Assembly (NCBI GenBank): GCA_910575055.1
Contig: CAJTDC010000008.1
Coordinates: forward strand, 1-64,000
DNA length: 64,000 bases
Source of the DNA: Clostridia bacterium
GTDB taxonomy: Bacteria > Bacillota > Clostridia > Lachnospirales > Anaerotignaceae
Direction: 5' to 3'
Part shown: positions 17,413 to 25,663 of the stretch, in pieces
How positions within the stretch are numbered: the stretch's first letter is position 1
Layout: every line of letters starts with the position of its first letter
Made by a program: the position numbers and the translations under genes
The notes under the pieces: model-generated
What the model was told of the DNA's origin: nothing
What the model saw: the letters and a program-made list of their open reading frames with translations, nothing else
Databases searched by the model: none

Positions 17413-18729
17413 TTATTCTCCTCCTTCTGTTAACTTTTCAGGGTGCTCAGAATAAAATTTCTGTACTTTTGCAATCAAATCTCTGTTATATCTTGCCCAA
17501 TCTGTATCAAACTTTGTAAGGAATGTATCTGTAGCGTTTTCACTATTATCTACTAAATAAGTTTGTATCATAGCATCAACAGCCATTTCAGTAGGGTAAT
17601 GATGGTCTTGATAATCTGCCATTCTATCATTTTCAATATATGGCTTCATACCATCTAACATAGATGGAAGCTCAAAATCTCCTTTTTTACATGGTACTGC
17701 ACTTTGGTCATCTAAATAAGTTTGAATGTTTTCATCTTCATATAAGAAATTAAGTACTTCATAAATAGCCTCTTTTTTATCTTCATTTCCTGCCATAACA
17801 GACCATTGTAAGTCATTACCAGAGTTTAAAACGTTTTCTTCTTTATTATTGCTTGCTGGAAATACAAAAGAGTCAATATTAATATCTGGATTAACAGATT
17901 TTATTTGTGGTACAGCATAACTTCCTATAACATACATTACAGACTCTCCTCTTGCAAAAGCAGTACAAGCATCATTATAGCTATATGCAACTGGGTCTGG
18001 TTGAGCATATTGCAAAAGTGATTTTGTAATTTCTGCTACAGGTCTATAACCTTCTGAAAATGTAGCTAAACCTGCATTTACTTGTGAGCAAATATCTGCA
18101 TCTGCTACATCTACTGCAATAGCATTCCATGGTGCTAAAGTAGTCCAAGTATCTCTAAAACCGAAATACAAAGGCTGCATACCTTTTTTCTGTATGTCTT
18201 GGCAAAGTTTATAAAACTCATCTAATGTTTCTGGAATTTTCCAACCATTTTCATCAAATATGTCTTTGTTATACAATACACCTGCTGCATTTGCCATATA
18301 AGGAACTGCATATACACCATCTAAAGGAATAAACTCTAATTGTTTATCGATTGTCAAATAAGACTCTTTTATGTCTGAAAGTCCCTCAAAATCTGAAATA
18401 TCCATAAGCATTTCAGCATCTAAGAAATTAGAATAGTTAATGTCACCACCAATACCAATAATTTCCGGATAATCTTCTCTGACAAATCTTGTTTTTAATA
18501 TTGTCATTGCATCGTTAGGAGAATCAATCACCAACTCAATATCATCATGGGTTGCATTAAATTTTTCCTCCAAAGCCTCAAACGCTTTTACCGCTTCAGG
18601 TTTGTACTGCACAATTTCAATCACTGTCTTTCCAGACGCTGTTTCTGTGCTACAACCTGACAGTAGTGCAGTTGAAAACATTACTCCCATTAGGAGAATA
18701 CTACCAACTGTTTTAATTCGTGATTTCAT
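17413..18729 (-). CDS. Sugar-binding lipoprotein of an ABC transporter (family 1 SBP)
   Basis: A 438-residue extracellular solute-binding protein. The N-terminus has a basic start, a hydrophobic core and the lipobox LLSGC with Cys26 as the predicted lipid-anchored residue. The mature part has the type 1 sugar-binding pattern (FNATHDDIELVI, AVPYMANAAGVLYNKDIFDE, GWKIPETLDEFYKLCQ). It is the first gene of the seven-gene leftward operon, preceded by AGAGGAGGAAATT and by the operator module at 18836-18942. The associated GH36 and GH13 enzymes suggest raffinose-family oligosaccharides or sucrose as ligand. Confidence 0.94.
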   Translation of the reverse strand: MKSRIKTVGSILLMGVMFSTALLSGCSTETASGKTVIEIVQYKPEAVKAFEALEEKFNATHDDIELVIDSPNDAMTILKTRFVREDYPEIIGIGGDINYSNFLDAEMLMDISDFEGLSDIKESYLTIDKQLEFIPLDGVYAVPYMANAAGVLYNKDIFDENGWKIPETLDEFYKLCQDIQKKGMQPLYFGFRDTWTTLAPWNAIAVDVADADICSQVNAGLATFSEGYRPVAEITKSLLQYAQPDPVAYSYNDACTAFARGESVMYVIGSYAVPQIKSVNPDINIDSFVFPASNNKEENVLNSGNDLQWSVMAGNEDKKEAIYEVLNFLYEDENIQTYLDDQSAVPCKKGDFELPSMLDGMKPYIENDRMADYQDHHYPTEMAVDAMIQTYLVDNSENATDTFLTKFDTDWARYNRDLIAKVQKFYSEHPEKLTEGGE

Positions 18730-18835
18730 AAAAATTTCCTCCTCTCTCGTTTTACCTTACTCTTTTTTACATTTTTTACACTTTTTCTTACATTAAAACT
18801 ATGTATTTTTCGCTCATAGTTTTAAATTTTTTATC

Positions 18836-18942
18836 ATTATAGCATATTGTTCTGTATATATTGAATAGCATCAAATCAGTGTTTTTATGGCATATTGCTA
18901 TTTTTCTAATTTTATATGCAGTTGATATGGCATTTTGGTATA
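18836..18942 (-). promoter_or_regulatory. Promoter-operator module A (binding-protein operon)
   Basis: Reading leftward: -10 TATAAT (18841-18836), 18-base spacer and a poor -35 TTCAAT (18865-18860). Upstream is an 84-base block (18858-18941) that matches module B at 20051-20134 in 76 positions. It contains two half-sites, GCCATATC (18931-18924) and GCAATATG (18898-18891), 33 bases apart. A poor -35 with upstream direct half-sites is the layout of an AraC-activated promoter. Confidence 0.8.
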
Positions 18943-19120
18943 TTTTGATATATAATATAGAATAGTTACCGAAGATATGATTAATTTACTTATGAAATTT
19001 ACTCAATATGTATTCAAAAAACAGCAGATATACAGTGCAAAATTATATACTAACTAATATTTTTTAGTCGTTGTTGTTTATACTGTTTGTAGTAAAAAAA
19101 ATTACGTTAGGAGAAAGCTT
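18943..19120. other. Remainder of the intergenic region before the araC-type gene
   Basis: AT-rich sequence between operator module A and the AraC gene. The gene's ribosome site AGGAGAAAG (19110-19118) is clear. A TATACT (19079-19084 area) may be its -10, but no good -35 is visible. Confidence 0.4.
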
Positions 19121-19984
19121 ATGGAAAAAATTATGAACAATGTTATCTTTTCAATATTTCCCAATGAAAATTTTATTGACCTTTGTTTGTATCAATATGG
19201 TTGGGAAAAATGTGCTCCTTCTCATTCTTTTGGACCTGTTTCACGCAATCATTATTTATTTCATTATGTTATATCAGGAACAGGCACACTTATGGCTGGT
19301 AATAGCCACAAAGTTACACAAAATTATCAACTCAAACCAAGACAAGGTTTTATGATTTTTCCAGGACAAACAAATATGTATGTCGCATCAAAAGAAACCC
19401 CTTGGGAATATATTTGGTTGGAATTTGATGGACTTCGTGTAAAAGAGGCATTAGAAGTTGTTGGTTTATCTGTTGATAATCCCATATATCGTTCCCATTC
19501 TGATGAGCTTCAGAATAATATGCTACACGAAATGAATTATATTGTACATCATAGAGATTGTACTCCTTTTCATTTAATAGGACATTTATATTTATTTCTT
19601 GATTATTTAACTCGCTCCATCACTCCTATGTGTACAAAATGTCACAATAAACTGCGTGACTTTTATTTAAAAGAAGCAATTTCTTACATTGAATTAAATT
19701 TTCAAAATGATATCTCTGTAGAAGATATTGCAGAAAACTGTGGTTTAAATAGAAGTTATTTCGGTAAAATATTTAAAGATGCTGTTGGGAAATCTCCTCA
19801 GGAATTTTTAATCAATTATCGTATGGTAAAAGCTACAGAATTGCTTCGTTTAACACAACTATCTGTACAAGAAATTGGAAATGCTGTAGGTTATCCTAAT
19901 GCACTTCATTTTTCAAGAGCATTTAAAAATATTTATGGTGTTTCTCCTCGTACATGGCGTATACAAAAAGGAATTATGCAGTAA
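19121..19984 (+). CDS. AraC family transcriptional regulator
   Basis: A 287-residue regulator with an N-terminal cupin-like sugar-sensing domain (residues about 20-150; HYVISGTGTLMAG, GFMIFPGQTNMY) and a C-terminal double helix-turn-helix. The first DNA-reading part is VEDIAENCGLNRSYFGKIFK. The second is VQEIGNAVGYPNALHFSRAF, ending in GVSPRTWR. It lies between two nearly identical promoter modules that fire away from it on both sides, so it almost certainly activates both the binding-protein operon and the ATPase gene in response to an alpha-galactoside or related sugar. MsmR/RafR-type activators have this role. Confidence 0.93.
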   Translation: MEKIMNNVIFSIFPNENFIDLCLYQYGWEKCAPSHSFGPVSRNHYLFHYVISGTGTLMAGNSHKVTQNYQLKPRQGFMIFPGQTNMYVASKETPWEYIWLEFDGLRVKEALEVVGLSVDNPIYRSHSDELQNNMLHEMNYIVHHRDCTPFHLIGHLYLFLDYLTRSITPMCTKCHNKLRDFYLKEAISYIELNFQNDISVEDIAENCGLNRSYFGKIFKDAVGKSPQEFLINYRMVKATELLRLTQLSVQEIGNAVGYPNALHFSRAFKNIYGVSPRTWRIQKGIMQ

Positions 19985-20050
19985 AAATAAATAATTATCC
20001 ATATAAAAAGTTCCTAAAATCCATTAATTTTTAGTAAAATGTTTTTTTAT

Positions 20051-20156
20051 ATACCAAAATGCAATATGAATTTCATATAAATATAGAAAAATAGCAATAT
20101 GACATAAAAACACTGATTTGATGCTATTCTATATTAGCATATTGATATGTTATGAT
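20051..20156 (+). promoter_or_regulatory. Promoter-operator module B (ATPase gene)
   Basis: Nearly identical to module A but facing right. Half-sites GCAATATG at 20061-20068 and 20094-20101 are 33 bases apart. Then comes a poor -35 TTCTAT (20127-20132), an 18-base spacer and -10 TATGAT (20151-20156). Distances from half-site to -35 (25 bases) and to -10 equal those in module A. Confidence 0.8.
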
Positions 20157-20228
20157 AATGAAAAGACGAGGAACGTTGCAATTTTTACTAAAAATTTTAT
20201 AATATGGTAAGAGAAGGAGGATAATAAT

Positions 20229-21341
20229 ATGGCAAGTATATCTTTAAAAAACATTTGTAAAAAATATCCAAATGGTTATGAGGCAGTAAAAAATTTTAAT
20301 ATGGAAATAGAGGATAAAGAATTTATTATATTCGTTGGTCCTTCTGGCTGTGGAAAGTCCACAACACTGCGTATGGTTGCAGGACTCGAGGATATTTCTT
20401 CTGGTGAATTACTTATTGATGGAAAATTAGTAAACGATATGGAGCCAAAAGACCGTGATATTGCTATGGTTTTTCAAAATTATGCCCTTTATCCACATAT
20501 GACTGTTTATGAAAATATGGCTTATGCACTGAAGCTGCGTAAAACTCCACCAGCAGAAATTGAACAAATGGTACATAATGCTGCAAAAATATTAGACCTT
20601 GAAAAATTATTAGACCGTAAACCAAGTGCTTTATCTGGTGGTCAAAGACAACGTGTTGCTATGGGTCGTGCTATTGTTCGTAATCCAAAAGTATTTTTAA
20701 TGGACGAACCTCTTTCTAACTTAGATGCAAAATTGAGAGTACAAATGAGAGCAGAAATTTCTAAATTACATCAAAGACTTGGTACTACTATTATATATGT
20801 TACACACGACCAAACAGAAGCTATGACATTAGGAACACGTATTGTTGTTATGAAAGATGGTATTGTACAGCAAATAGATACCCCTCAAAATCTTTATAAC
20901 TATCCTGCAAACCTTTTTGTTGCTAGCTTTATTGGTTCTCCTCAAATGAACTTTTTAGATGCTGTTTGTAAAATAAATGGCAATCAAGTTAGTTTAAAAG
21001 TAGGAGATTATAGCATAGAACTGCCAGAACAAAAAGCAAAAAAATTAATTGATGATGGATATGCAGATAAAACGGTTGTAATGGGTATTAGACCAGAAGA
21101 TATTTATGACTCTGACGAAATGCTTGAAAAATTCTCAAATAGTATTATAGAGTCTACTATCAATATTTCTGAATTGTTAGGTGCCGAAGTGTATTTATAT
21201 TTTGATGTACAAGGCACAAGTTTAACTGCAAGAGTTGCTCCTACTACAAGTGCTCGTACTGGTTCTAAAGCACGTTTTGCTTTAGATGTAGACAAAATAC
21301 ACGTTTTTGATAAATCAACAGAATTAACTATAGTAGATTAA
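20229..21341 (+). CDS. MsmK/UgpC-type multi-sugar ABC transporter ATPase
   Basis: A 370-residue ATP-binding subunit of CUT1 sugar importers. Walker A GPSGCGKST (residues 37-45), Q-loop VFQNYALYPHMT, signature LSGGQRQR, Walker B VFLMDEPLSNLD and the H-loop VTHDQTEA are all intact. The C-terminal regulatory OB/TOBE part includes GIRPEDIYD. Such ATPases often serve several permeases from a distant locus. Here the gene shares an almost identical promoter module with the binding-protein operon, so it most likely energises the permeases at 15691-17411. The start is set by AGAAGGAGG. It ends at a bidirectional terminator. Confidence 0.95.
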   Translation: MASISLKNICKKYPNGYEAVKNFNMEIEDKEFIIFVGPSGCGKSTTLRMVAGLEDISSGELLIDGKLVNDMEPKDRDIAMVFQNYALYPHMTVYENMAYALKLRKTPPAEIEQMVHNAAKILDLEKLLDRKPSALSGGQRQRVAMGRAIVRNPKVFLMDEPLSNLDAKLRVQMRAEISKLHQRLGTTIIYVTHDQTEAMTLGTRIVVMKDGIVQQIDTPQNLYNYPANLFVASFIGSPQMNFLDAVCKINGNQVSLKVGDYSIELPEQKAKKLIDDGYADKTVVMGIRPEDIYDSDEMLEKFSNSIIESTINISELLGAEVYLYFDVQGTSLTARVAPTTSARTGSKARFALDVDKIHVFDKSTELTIVD

Positions 21342-21384
21342 TCATTATTTGGCATACTTTTCTAACTATTGTATAGGATACCAT

Positions 21385-21421
21385 ATCAAAAAACTTCCCA
21401 TTTGTTTGGGAAGTTTTTTGT
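21385..21421. terminator. Bidirectional terminator between msmK-type gene and GH31 gene
   Basis: A stem AAAAAACTTCCCA / TGGGAAGTTTTTT has A- and T-runs built into both ends, between convergent genes. Confidence 0.9.
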
Positions 21422-21434
21422 ATGTTTCTTTATT

Positions 21435-23423
21435 TTAATATTTCATTGTTTTATAATTTTCATTTTGATATTCTTTTGTAATACCATCATCGTCATAAAG
21501 CAGATATTCACTATTGTCATATCCATATAATTTCATATTTTTTGTATCAATTTGTTCTACATATTCTGCTGGCTCAGCAATAGGAATACAGCAACCCTTT
21601 CTTACAAACAATACAACTTCATCTAACTTTGTATCAATATAATGGTATCCTTTTTCATATTGCTTTGTATTAATTGTTCCATCAGATACAAATTTTATCA
21701 TCATCATTTCTTCTGGCAAATACACGCAACGTCCTTTTGCATTTTGTGTATAAACAGGTGCTATCATTATTTCATTTCCTATTAAAAGCTGGTCTTCTAT
21801 CTCTTTGGCGATTTCATCACTTTGATATACAAATGATAGAGGCTTAAAATACATATCATACTGTAAAGCAGCTTTCATATATTCACTGTAAATGTAAGGT
21901 ATCAATCTGTATCTTATTTCTATCAAATGTTTAAATTGCTCTATTTTTTCAAATTGATAACATTCTTGTCTTCTTGTGCCTTCTGCAGAATGATTTCTCA
22001 TAAGAGGAGTAAATATTCCAAAAGCAAGCCATCTAAGCAAAAGTTCTCTTGTTGTATTTGCTCCAAAACCTCCTATGTCTGCTCCTGTATACAAAAATCC
22101 ACACATATTTAAAGAAGGCATCATTTTGATATTCAACAAAAGATGTGACCACCACGACATATTATCTCCTGTCCATATTCCTCCATATCTGTGCATACCA
22201 ATATAAGAAGAACGAGAAAATAGCAAATATCTGCGGTTATTATCAATTTCCTGCAAACCTTCTGCCGCTGCTCTTGTCATATTGTAACCATATAAATTAT
22301 GTACTTTGTCATGTCTTATTTTTTTTCCGTCAACAGTATGATAAAATGATTTATAGTCATATGGATTGTTTGCCAAATGTCGTAAACTATCTCTCATAAA
22401 CCATACATCATTTTTAGAAGGTTCTTTTTCAATAAATTTTTTTATATTCTTTTTTATTCTTTCAATCCCTTCTGGTGTATAAAATATTGCTGGCTCATTC
22501 ATATCATTCCAGAAACCTTCTATACCTTTGTCTGTTAAAATTTTATATTTTAAACCGAACCACTTTCTTACCTCTTTATTGAGTACATCTGGAAAATGGG
22601 TATCATTTGGCCATACTGCTGCAACAAAATCACTGCCGTCTTCTCTTTTACAAAAATAATTATTTTTTACACCTTCCTCATAAACAGAATACCCTTTTTC
22701 AATTTTGACACCAGCATCTATAATAGGAATTAGTTTTAAATTGTTTTGTTTCATTTCTTTTACAAATTCTTCAAAATCACTAAAATTTTGTTCATTTAAT
22801 GTAAAATCTTTAAAATCCTGCATATAATCAATATCCATATATATCATATCAATAGGAATATGATTTTTTCTATATTCTCTCGCTACTTCTCTATAATCTT
22901 GTTTTGTTTTATAACCCCATCTACTTTGTGCATAGCCAAATGCAAATTTAGGAGGAATATAACTTTGTCCTATCAATTTACGAAATTGCTTTACAATATC
23001 ATAAGCATTTTGTCCCTCTATGACATAAAGTGTTACATCACAATATTCACATTCTATTTTTAATTTGTCACTATGTGTATATCCTATATCAAAAATAACA
23101 GTAGAAGGATAATCTACAAATAAACCAAAATTTTTTTCTCCTGAAATGACTATAAAATTATGTGCTCCATACAATGAAGTTTTGTGTTCTGTATGTTCGG
23201 GGTCATCTGTACAATTACTAATATAAATATATCCTCTTTTGTTAATGCCTCTATTACTTTGTCCCAAACCAAATATCATATCTTTCTGAGACATTTCATA
23301 TTCAAAACTAAACTTTTTTTCACAGCATACTTTGCCATATTCCATAACACCTTCTGTTTTTTCAATATTCATTACAACTGCTTCTGTTTCAAATGGATTA
23401 CCATAAACATATTTTTTTATCAT
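21435..23423 (-). CDS. Alpha-glucosidase, glycoside hydrolase family 31
   Basis: A 662-residue cytoplasmic enzyme (no signal peptide) of GH31. The nucleophile is Asp307 in FWNDMNEPAIF and the acid/base is Asp420 in IWTGDNMSWW. RNHSAEGTRRQE and the N-terminal beta-sandwich support the family. It releases alpha-glucose from maltose, isomaltose or related oligosaccharides; GH31 also holds alpha-xylosidases, so the sugar is not certain. It starts 29 bases after the nuclease gene on the same strand, so it may be read from further upstream. It has no copy of the AraC operator module. Confidence 0.92.
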   Translation of the reverse strand: MIKKYVYGNPFETEAVVMNIEKTEGVMEYGKVCCEKKFSFEYEMSQKDMIFGLGQSNRGINKRGYIYISNCTDDPEHTEHKTSLYGAHNFIVISGEKNFGLFVDYPSTVIFDIGYTHSDKLKIECEYCDVTLYVIEGQNAYDIVKQFRKLIGQSYIPPKFAFGYAQSRWGYKTKQDYREVAREYRKNHIPIDMIYMDIDYMQDFKDFTLNEQNFSDFEEFVKEMKQNNLKLIPIIDAGVKIEKGYSVYEEGVKNNYFCKREDGSDFVAAVWPNDTHFPDVLNKEVRKWFGLKYKILTDKGIEGFWNDMNEPAIFYTPEGIERIKKNIKKFIEKEPSKNDVWFMRDSLRHLANNPYDYKSFYHTVDGKKIRHDKVHNLYGYNMTRAAAEGLQEIDNNRRYLLFSRSSYIGMHRYGGIWTGDNMSWWSHLLLNIKMMPSLNMCGFLYTGADIGGFGANTTRELLLRWLAFGIFTPLMRNHSAEGTRRQECYQFEKIEQFKHLIEIRYRLIPYIYSEYMKAALQYDMYFKPLSFVYQSDEIAKEIEDQLLIGNEIMIAPVYTQNAKGRCVYLPEEMMMIKFVSDGTINTKQYEKGYHYIDTKLDEVVLFVRKGCCIPIAEPAEYVEQIDTKNMKLYGYDNSEYLLYDDDGITKEYQNENYKTMKY

Positions 23424-23452
23424 TATTATTCTCCTTTCTAATAAATACTATA

Positions 23453-24343
23453 TTATGGTTTACATATGCCACAAGGGGAATATCCTTTTGATATAAGCTC
23501 CTCTCTTGTTCCAGTATATTTTTGTTTGCTTTCTGTTTTTATTGTTTTTGCACTAGAACAATCTTCATTGTGAAACTTTTTAGAATTTGTATTTAATATA
23601 TAAATATGACTATCTTGTGAAACAGTAATATTATTTTGTTCTGTACCTTGTTTGCTTTCTCCTGTTTTATAATCTAGTACAATGCCAGGTTGACTATTGT
23701 AACAAAATACATTAAATAAAATATCTTCTCCATTATCTTCTACTGATGCTGCTTCTATCTGCACTCCTGTTGCTAAAAGATTGTCCCCTTCAAAAAGAGG
23801 TGTTACTCTATATAAAACATGATGGTTTGTTTCTTTTACATAATCTGCAACCATATTTTCAAATGGAAGCATACCTTCTACATTTAAGTATCTTGTTCCA
23901 GTAATTAAATTTTTTTCATTTGCATTTTCTCCTGTTAACTGAAACCCAATTAAATGACATCTGTTATAAAGGTATTTTCCGTCAACATTGTCATATTTTA
24001 CACTGTGCCATCCTGTTGGCTTTACGTGGCTAATAGAACCTCTTTCTTCTGTAGGCATAATGTCTTTTCCTATATTTGCAAAAGCAACTCCACATCTGCC
24101 TAAACTATCTAAATCACTATAACTTTCAAAAGAATTTGTATTAAAATATTGTTGTTCAAAATTAGGTTCATTATTATTTATAACAACATAAGGTTGTCCG
24201 GAATACTCTGGAAGTGTTTCCATACTGACAACTGCTGACGACTGTGCACTTTGAGAAAAGGCATCTAAATTACCACAAGCTACTGTAAAAATAAGCGTAA
24301 TGAGAGTAAACAGTAAAGCAATACTTTTTCTTTTCTTATTCAT
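23453..24343 (-). CDS. Exported DNA/RNA non-specific endonuclease with C-terminal Cys-rich tail
   Basis: A 296-residue protein with a basic N-terminus, hydrophobic helix and a lipobox-like TVAC (Cys23). The nuclease core holds GRCGVAFANIG, then YLYNRCHLIGFQLTGEN with His130 as the likely catalytic base, and EKNLITGTRYLN with the metal-ligand Asn. This is the beta-beta-alpha-metal EndA/NucA/streptodornase pattern. The C-terminus (about 245-296; YILNTNSKKFH, DCSSAK, GYSPCGICKP) matches the small Ada-like zinc-binding tail often fused to such nucleases. The likely role is extracellular DNA degradation for nutrients. Its start overlaps the end of the unknown gene upstream, so they are coupled. 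Confidence 0.88.
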   Translation of the reverse strand: MNKKRKSIALLFTLITLIFTVACGNLDAFSQSAQSSAVVSMETLPEYSGQPYVVINNNEPNFEQQYFNTNSFESYSDLDSLGRCGVAFANIGKDIMPTEERGSISHVKPTGWHSVKYDNVDGKYLYNRCHLIGFQLTGENANEKNLITGTRYLNVEGMLPFENMVADYVKETNHHVLYRVTPLFEGDNLLATGVQIEAASVEDNGEDILFNVFCYNSQPGIVLDYKTGESKQGTEQNNITVSQDSHIYILNTNSKKFHNEDCSSAKTIKTESKQKYTGTREELISKGYSPCGICKP

Positions 24344-24755
24344 TTGTGTAAACCTCCTCTGTAATAATATTATGAGAATTTCCTATTATATCAGTTGTTT
24401 TTTCTAATTTCCATTTATCTTTATTGAATGGAAATTGAAAATAAGTATCTGCTGGATAAACTCTATTCCATCGATATAATATGATTTTTTGAATATTGTT
24501 TTGATAGTTTAACAACTCTGTATTTTCTACAAAACAATAGTCATTTTCTGATGCGATTTCTAAAAAATCACATTGTACTATAATATGCTCTTTTTGTTTT
24601 TCTGAAAATAGTTTTGCAGAATAACTATTCATTAACAGCCTTTTTCCTTCTGTTACTTCTATAATGTGTTTGTACAAAAAAATATCTCTGCTTTGTCTTC
24701 TGTTATGAAACAGCATACCATTATTATCATCAACACATACTATAATTATCATCAT
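24336..24755 (-). CDS. Conserved hypothetical protein coupled to the nuclease
   Basis: A 139-residue protein starting MMIIIVCVDDNNGMLFHNRR after an excellent AAAGGAGG site. It overlaps the exported nuclease gene by eight bases. No signal peptide: the first residues are a short beta strand with an acidic turn (VCVDDNNGMLF), reminiscent of the start of dihydrofolate-reductase-like folds. Later motifs are RLLMNSYSAKLF, YCFVEN and ILYRWNRVYPADTYF. Similar short proteins in Clostridia are sometimes labelled ribonuclease Z, but the metallo-beta-lactamase HxHxDH motif is absent, so that label would be wrong here. A cytoplasmic partner, immunity or folding role for the nuclease is only a guess. Confidence 0.7.
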   Translation of the reverse strand: MMIIIVCVDDNNGMLFHNRRQSRDIFLYKHIIEVTEGKRLLMNSYSAKLFSEKQKEHIIVQCDFLEIASENDYCFVENTELLNYQNNIQKIILYRWNRVYPADTYFQFPFNKDKWKLEKTTDIIGNSHNIITEEVYTNE

Positions 24756-24886
24756 AACACCTCCTTTATTTTTGAATTAATTTATATTATTTTTATTATC
24801 ATAACATAAAAATATTATTTTAGACACGCACATTTTCAAAAATTTATTCATAAAATAAATCAATGACTCCTTTAGGAGGTGCGGCT

Positions 24887-25573
24887 GTGCTTACAGTAAT
24901 ATTCAGCACATTTTTTATGTTTTCTTTTGTATCAGGAAGTACTTCTTTTCCGAAGCCCCTTTCAGTAGAAGAAGAAAAAAAATACATCTCGCAATTTGAA
25001 ACAGGTACAGAGGAGGAAAAACAGCAAGCAAAAAATATACTTATAGAGCATAATTTAAGATTAGTAGCACATATTGCTAAAAAATATAATGGTTTTCAAA
25101 AAGACCAAGAAGATTTTATTTCAATAGGCACAATCGGTTTAATTAAAGCAGTTTCCTCTTATCATTCTGAAAAAGGAATTCGCTTAGCAACATATGCCTC
25201 TCGTTGTATCGAAAATGAAATTCTTATGGCACTAAGAGCATCAAAAAAATATAATCAAGATATTTCATTGCAAGACCCTATCGGAACAGACAGAGATGGC
25301 AACGAAATCGTTATGCTAGACATCATCAGTGCTGAAAATGATAACATTGCAGAACAAATTGATTTAAAAATACAAACAAAACAGCTTTACAAAAATTTAA
25401 AATCTGTTCTTAAAGATAGAGAACAGCTTGTAATAGAACTACGATATGGTCTATATGGCGGAAAAGAAGTCACACAGCAAGAAATTGCTAAAATGTTAGG
25501 TATCTCTCGTTCTTATGTTTCTCGTATAGAAAAAAAAGCACTAAAAAAATTATATGCAGAAATGAAACAGTAA
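24887..25573 (+). CDS. sigK: Sporulation sigma factor SigK precursor
   Basis: A 228-residue late mother-cell sigma factor. The start is GTG at 24887: AGGAGG at 24874-24879 lies seven bases ahead, whereas an in-frame ATG 24 bases upstream would place that site inside the gene. This start gives a hydrophobic pro-sequence (VLTVIFSTFFMFSFVSGS), as expected for the membrane-held pro-SigK that SpoIVFB-type proteases cut. Then come FPKPLS, NLRLVAHIAKKY, the core ISIGTIGLIKAV and YASRCIENEILMALRA, and the region 4 helix-turn-helix GISRSYVSRIEKKALKKL. The frame is unbroken, so no skin element interrupts it. Confidence 0.95.
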   Translation: MLTVIFSTFFMFSFVSGSTSFPKPLSVEEEKKYISQFETGTEEEKQQAKNILIEHNLRLVAHIAKKYNGFQKDQEDFISIGTIGLIKAVSSYHSEKGIRLATYASRCIENEILMALRASKKYNQDISLQDPIGTDRDGNEIVMLDIISAENDNIAEQIDLKIQTKQLYKNLKSVLKDREQLVIELRYGLYGGKEVTQQEIAKMLGISRSYVSRIEKKALKKLYAEMKQ

Positions 25574-25579
25574 TTATAT

Positions 25580-25645
25580 TGGGCATTTTGCCCTTACATA
25601 GATTTTTTTAAATAAAAAAAGCAGTAAAAATATACTGCCCTTTTC
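25580..25645. terminator. Terminators between sigK and the U32 gene
   Basis: A short GGGCATTTTGCCC hairpin (25580-25592) follows sigK. A second stem, GCAGTA / TACTGC (25621-25638), has A7 on its left and is the terminator for the leftward U32 gene. Confidence 0.7.
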
Positions 25646-25663
25646 TATTACATATTTTATCAT

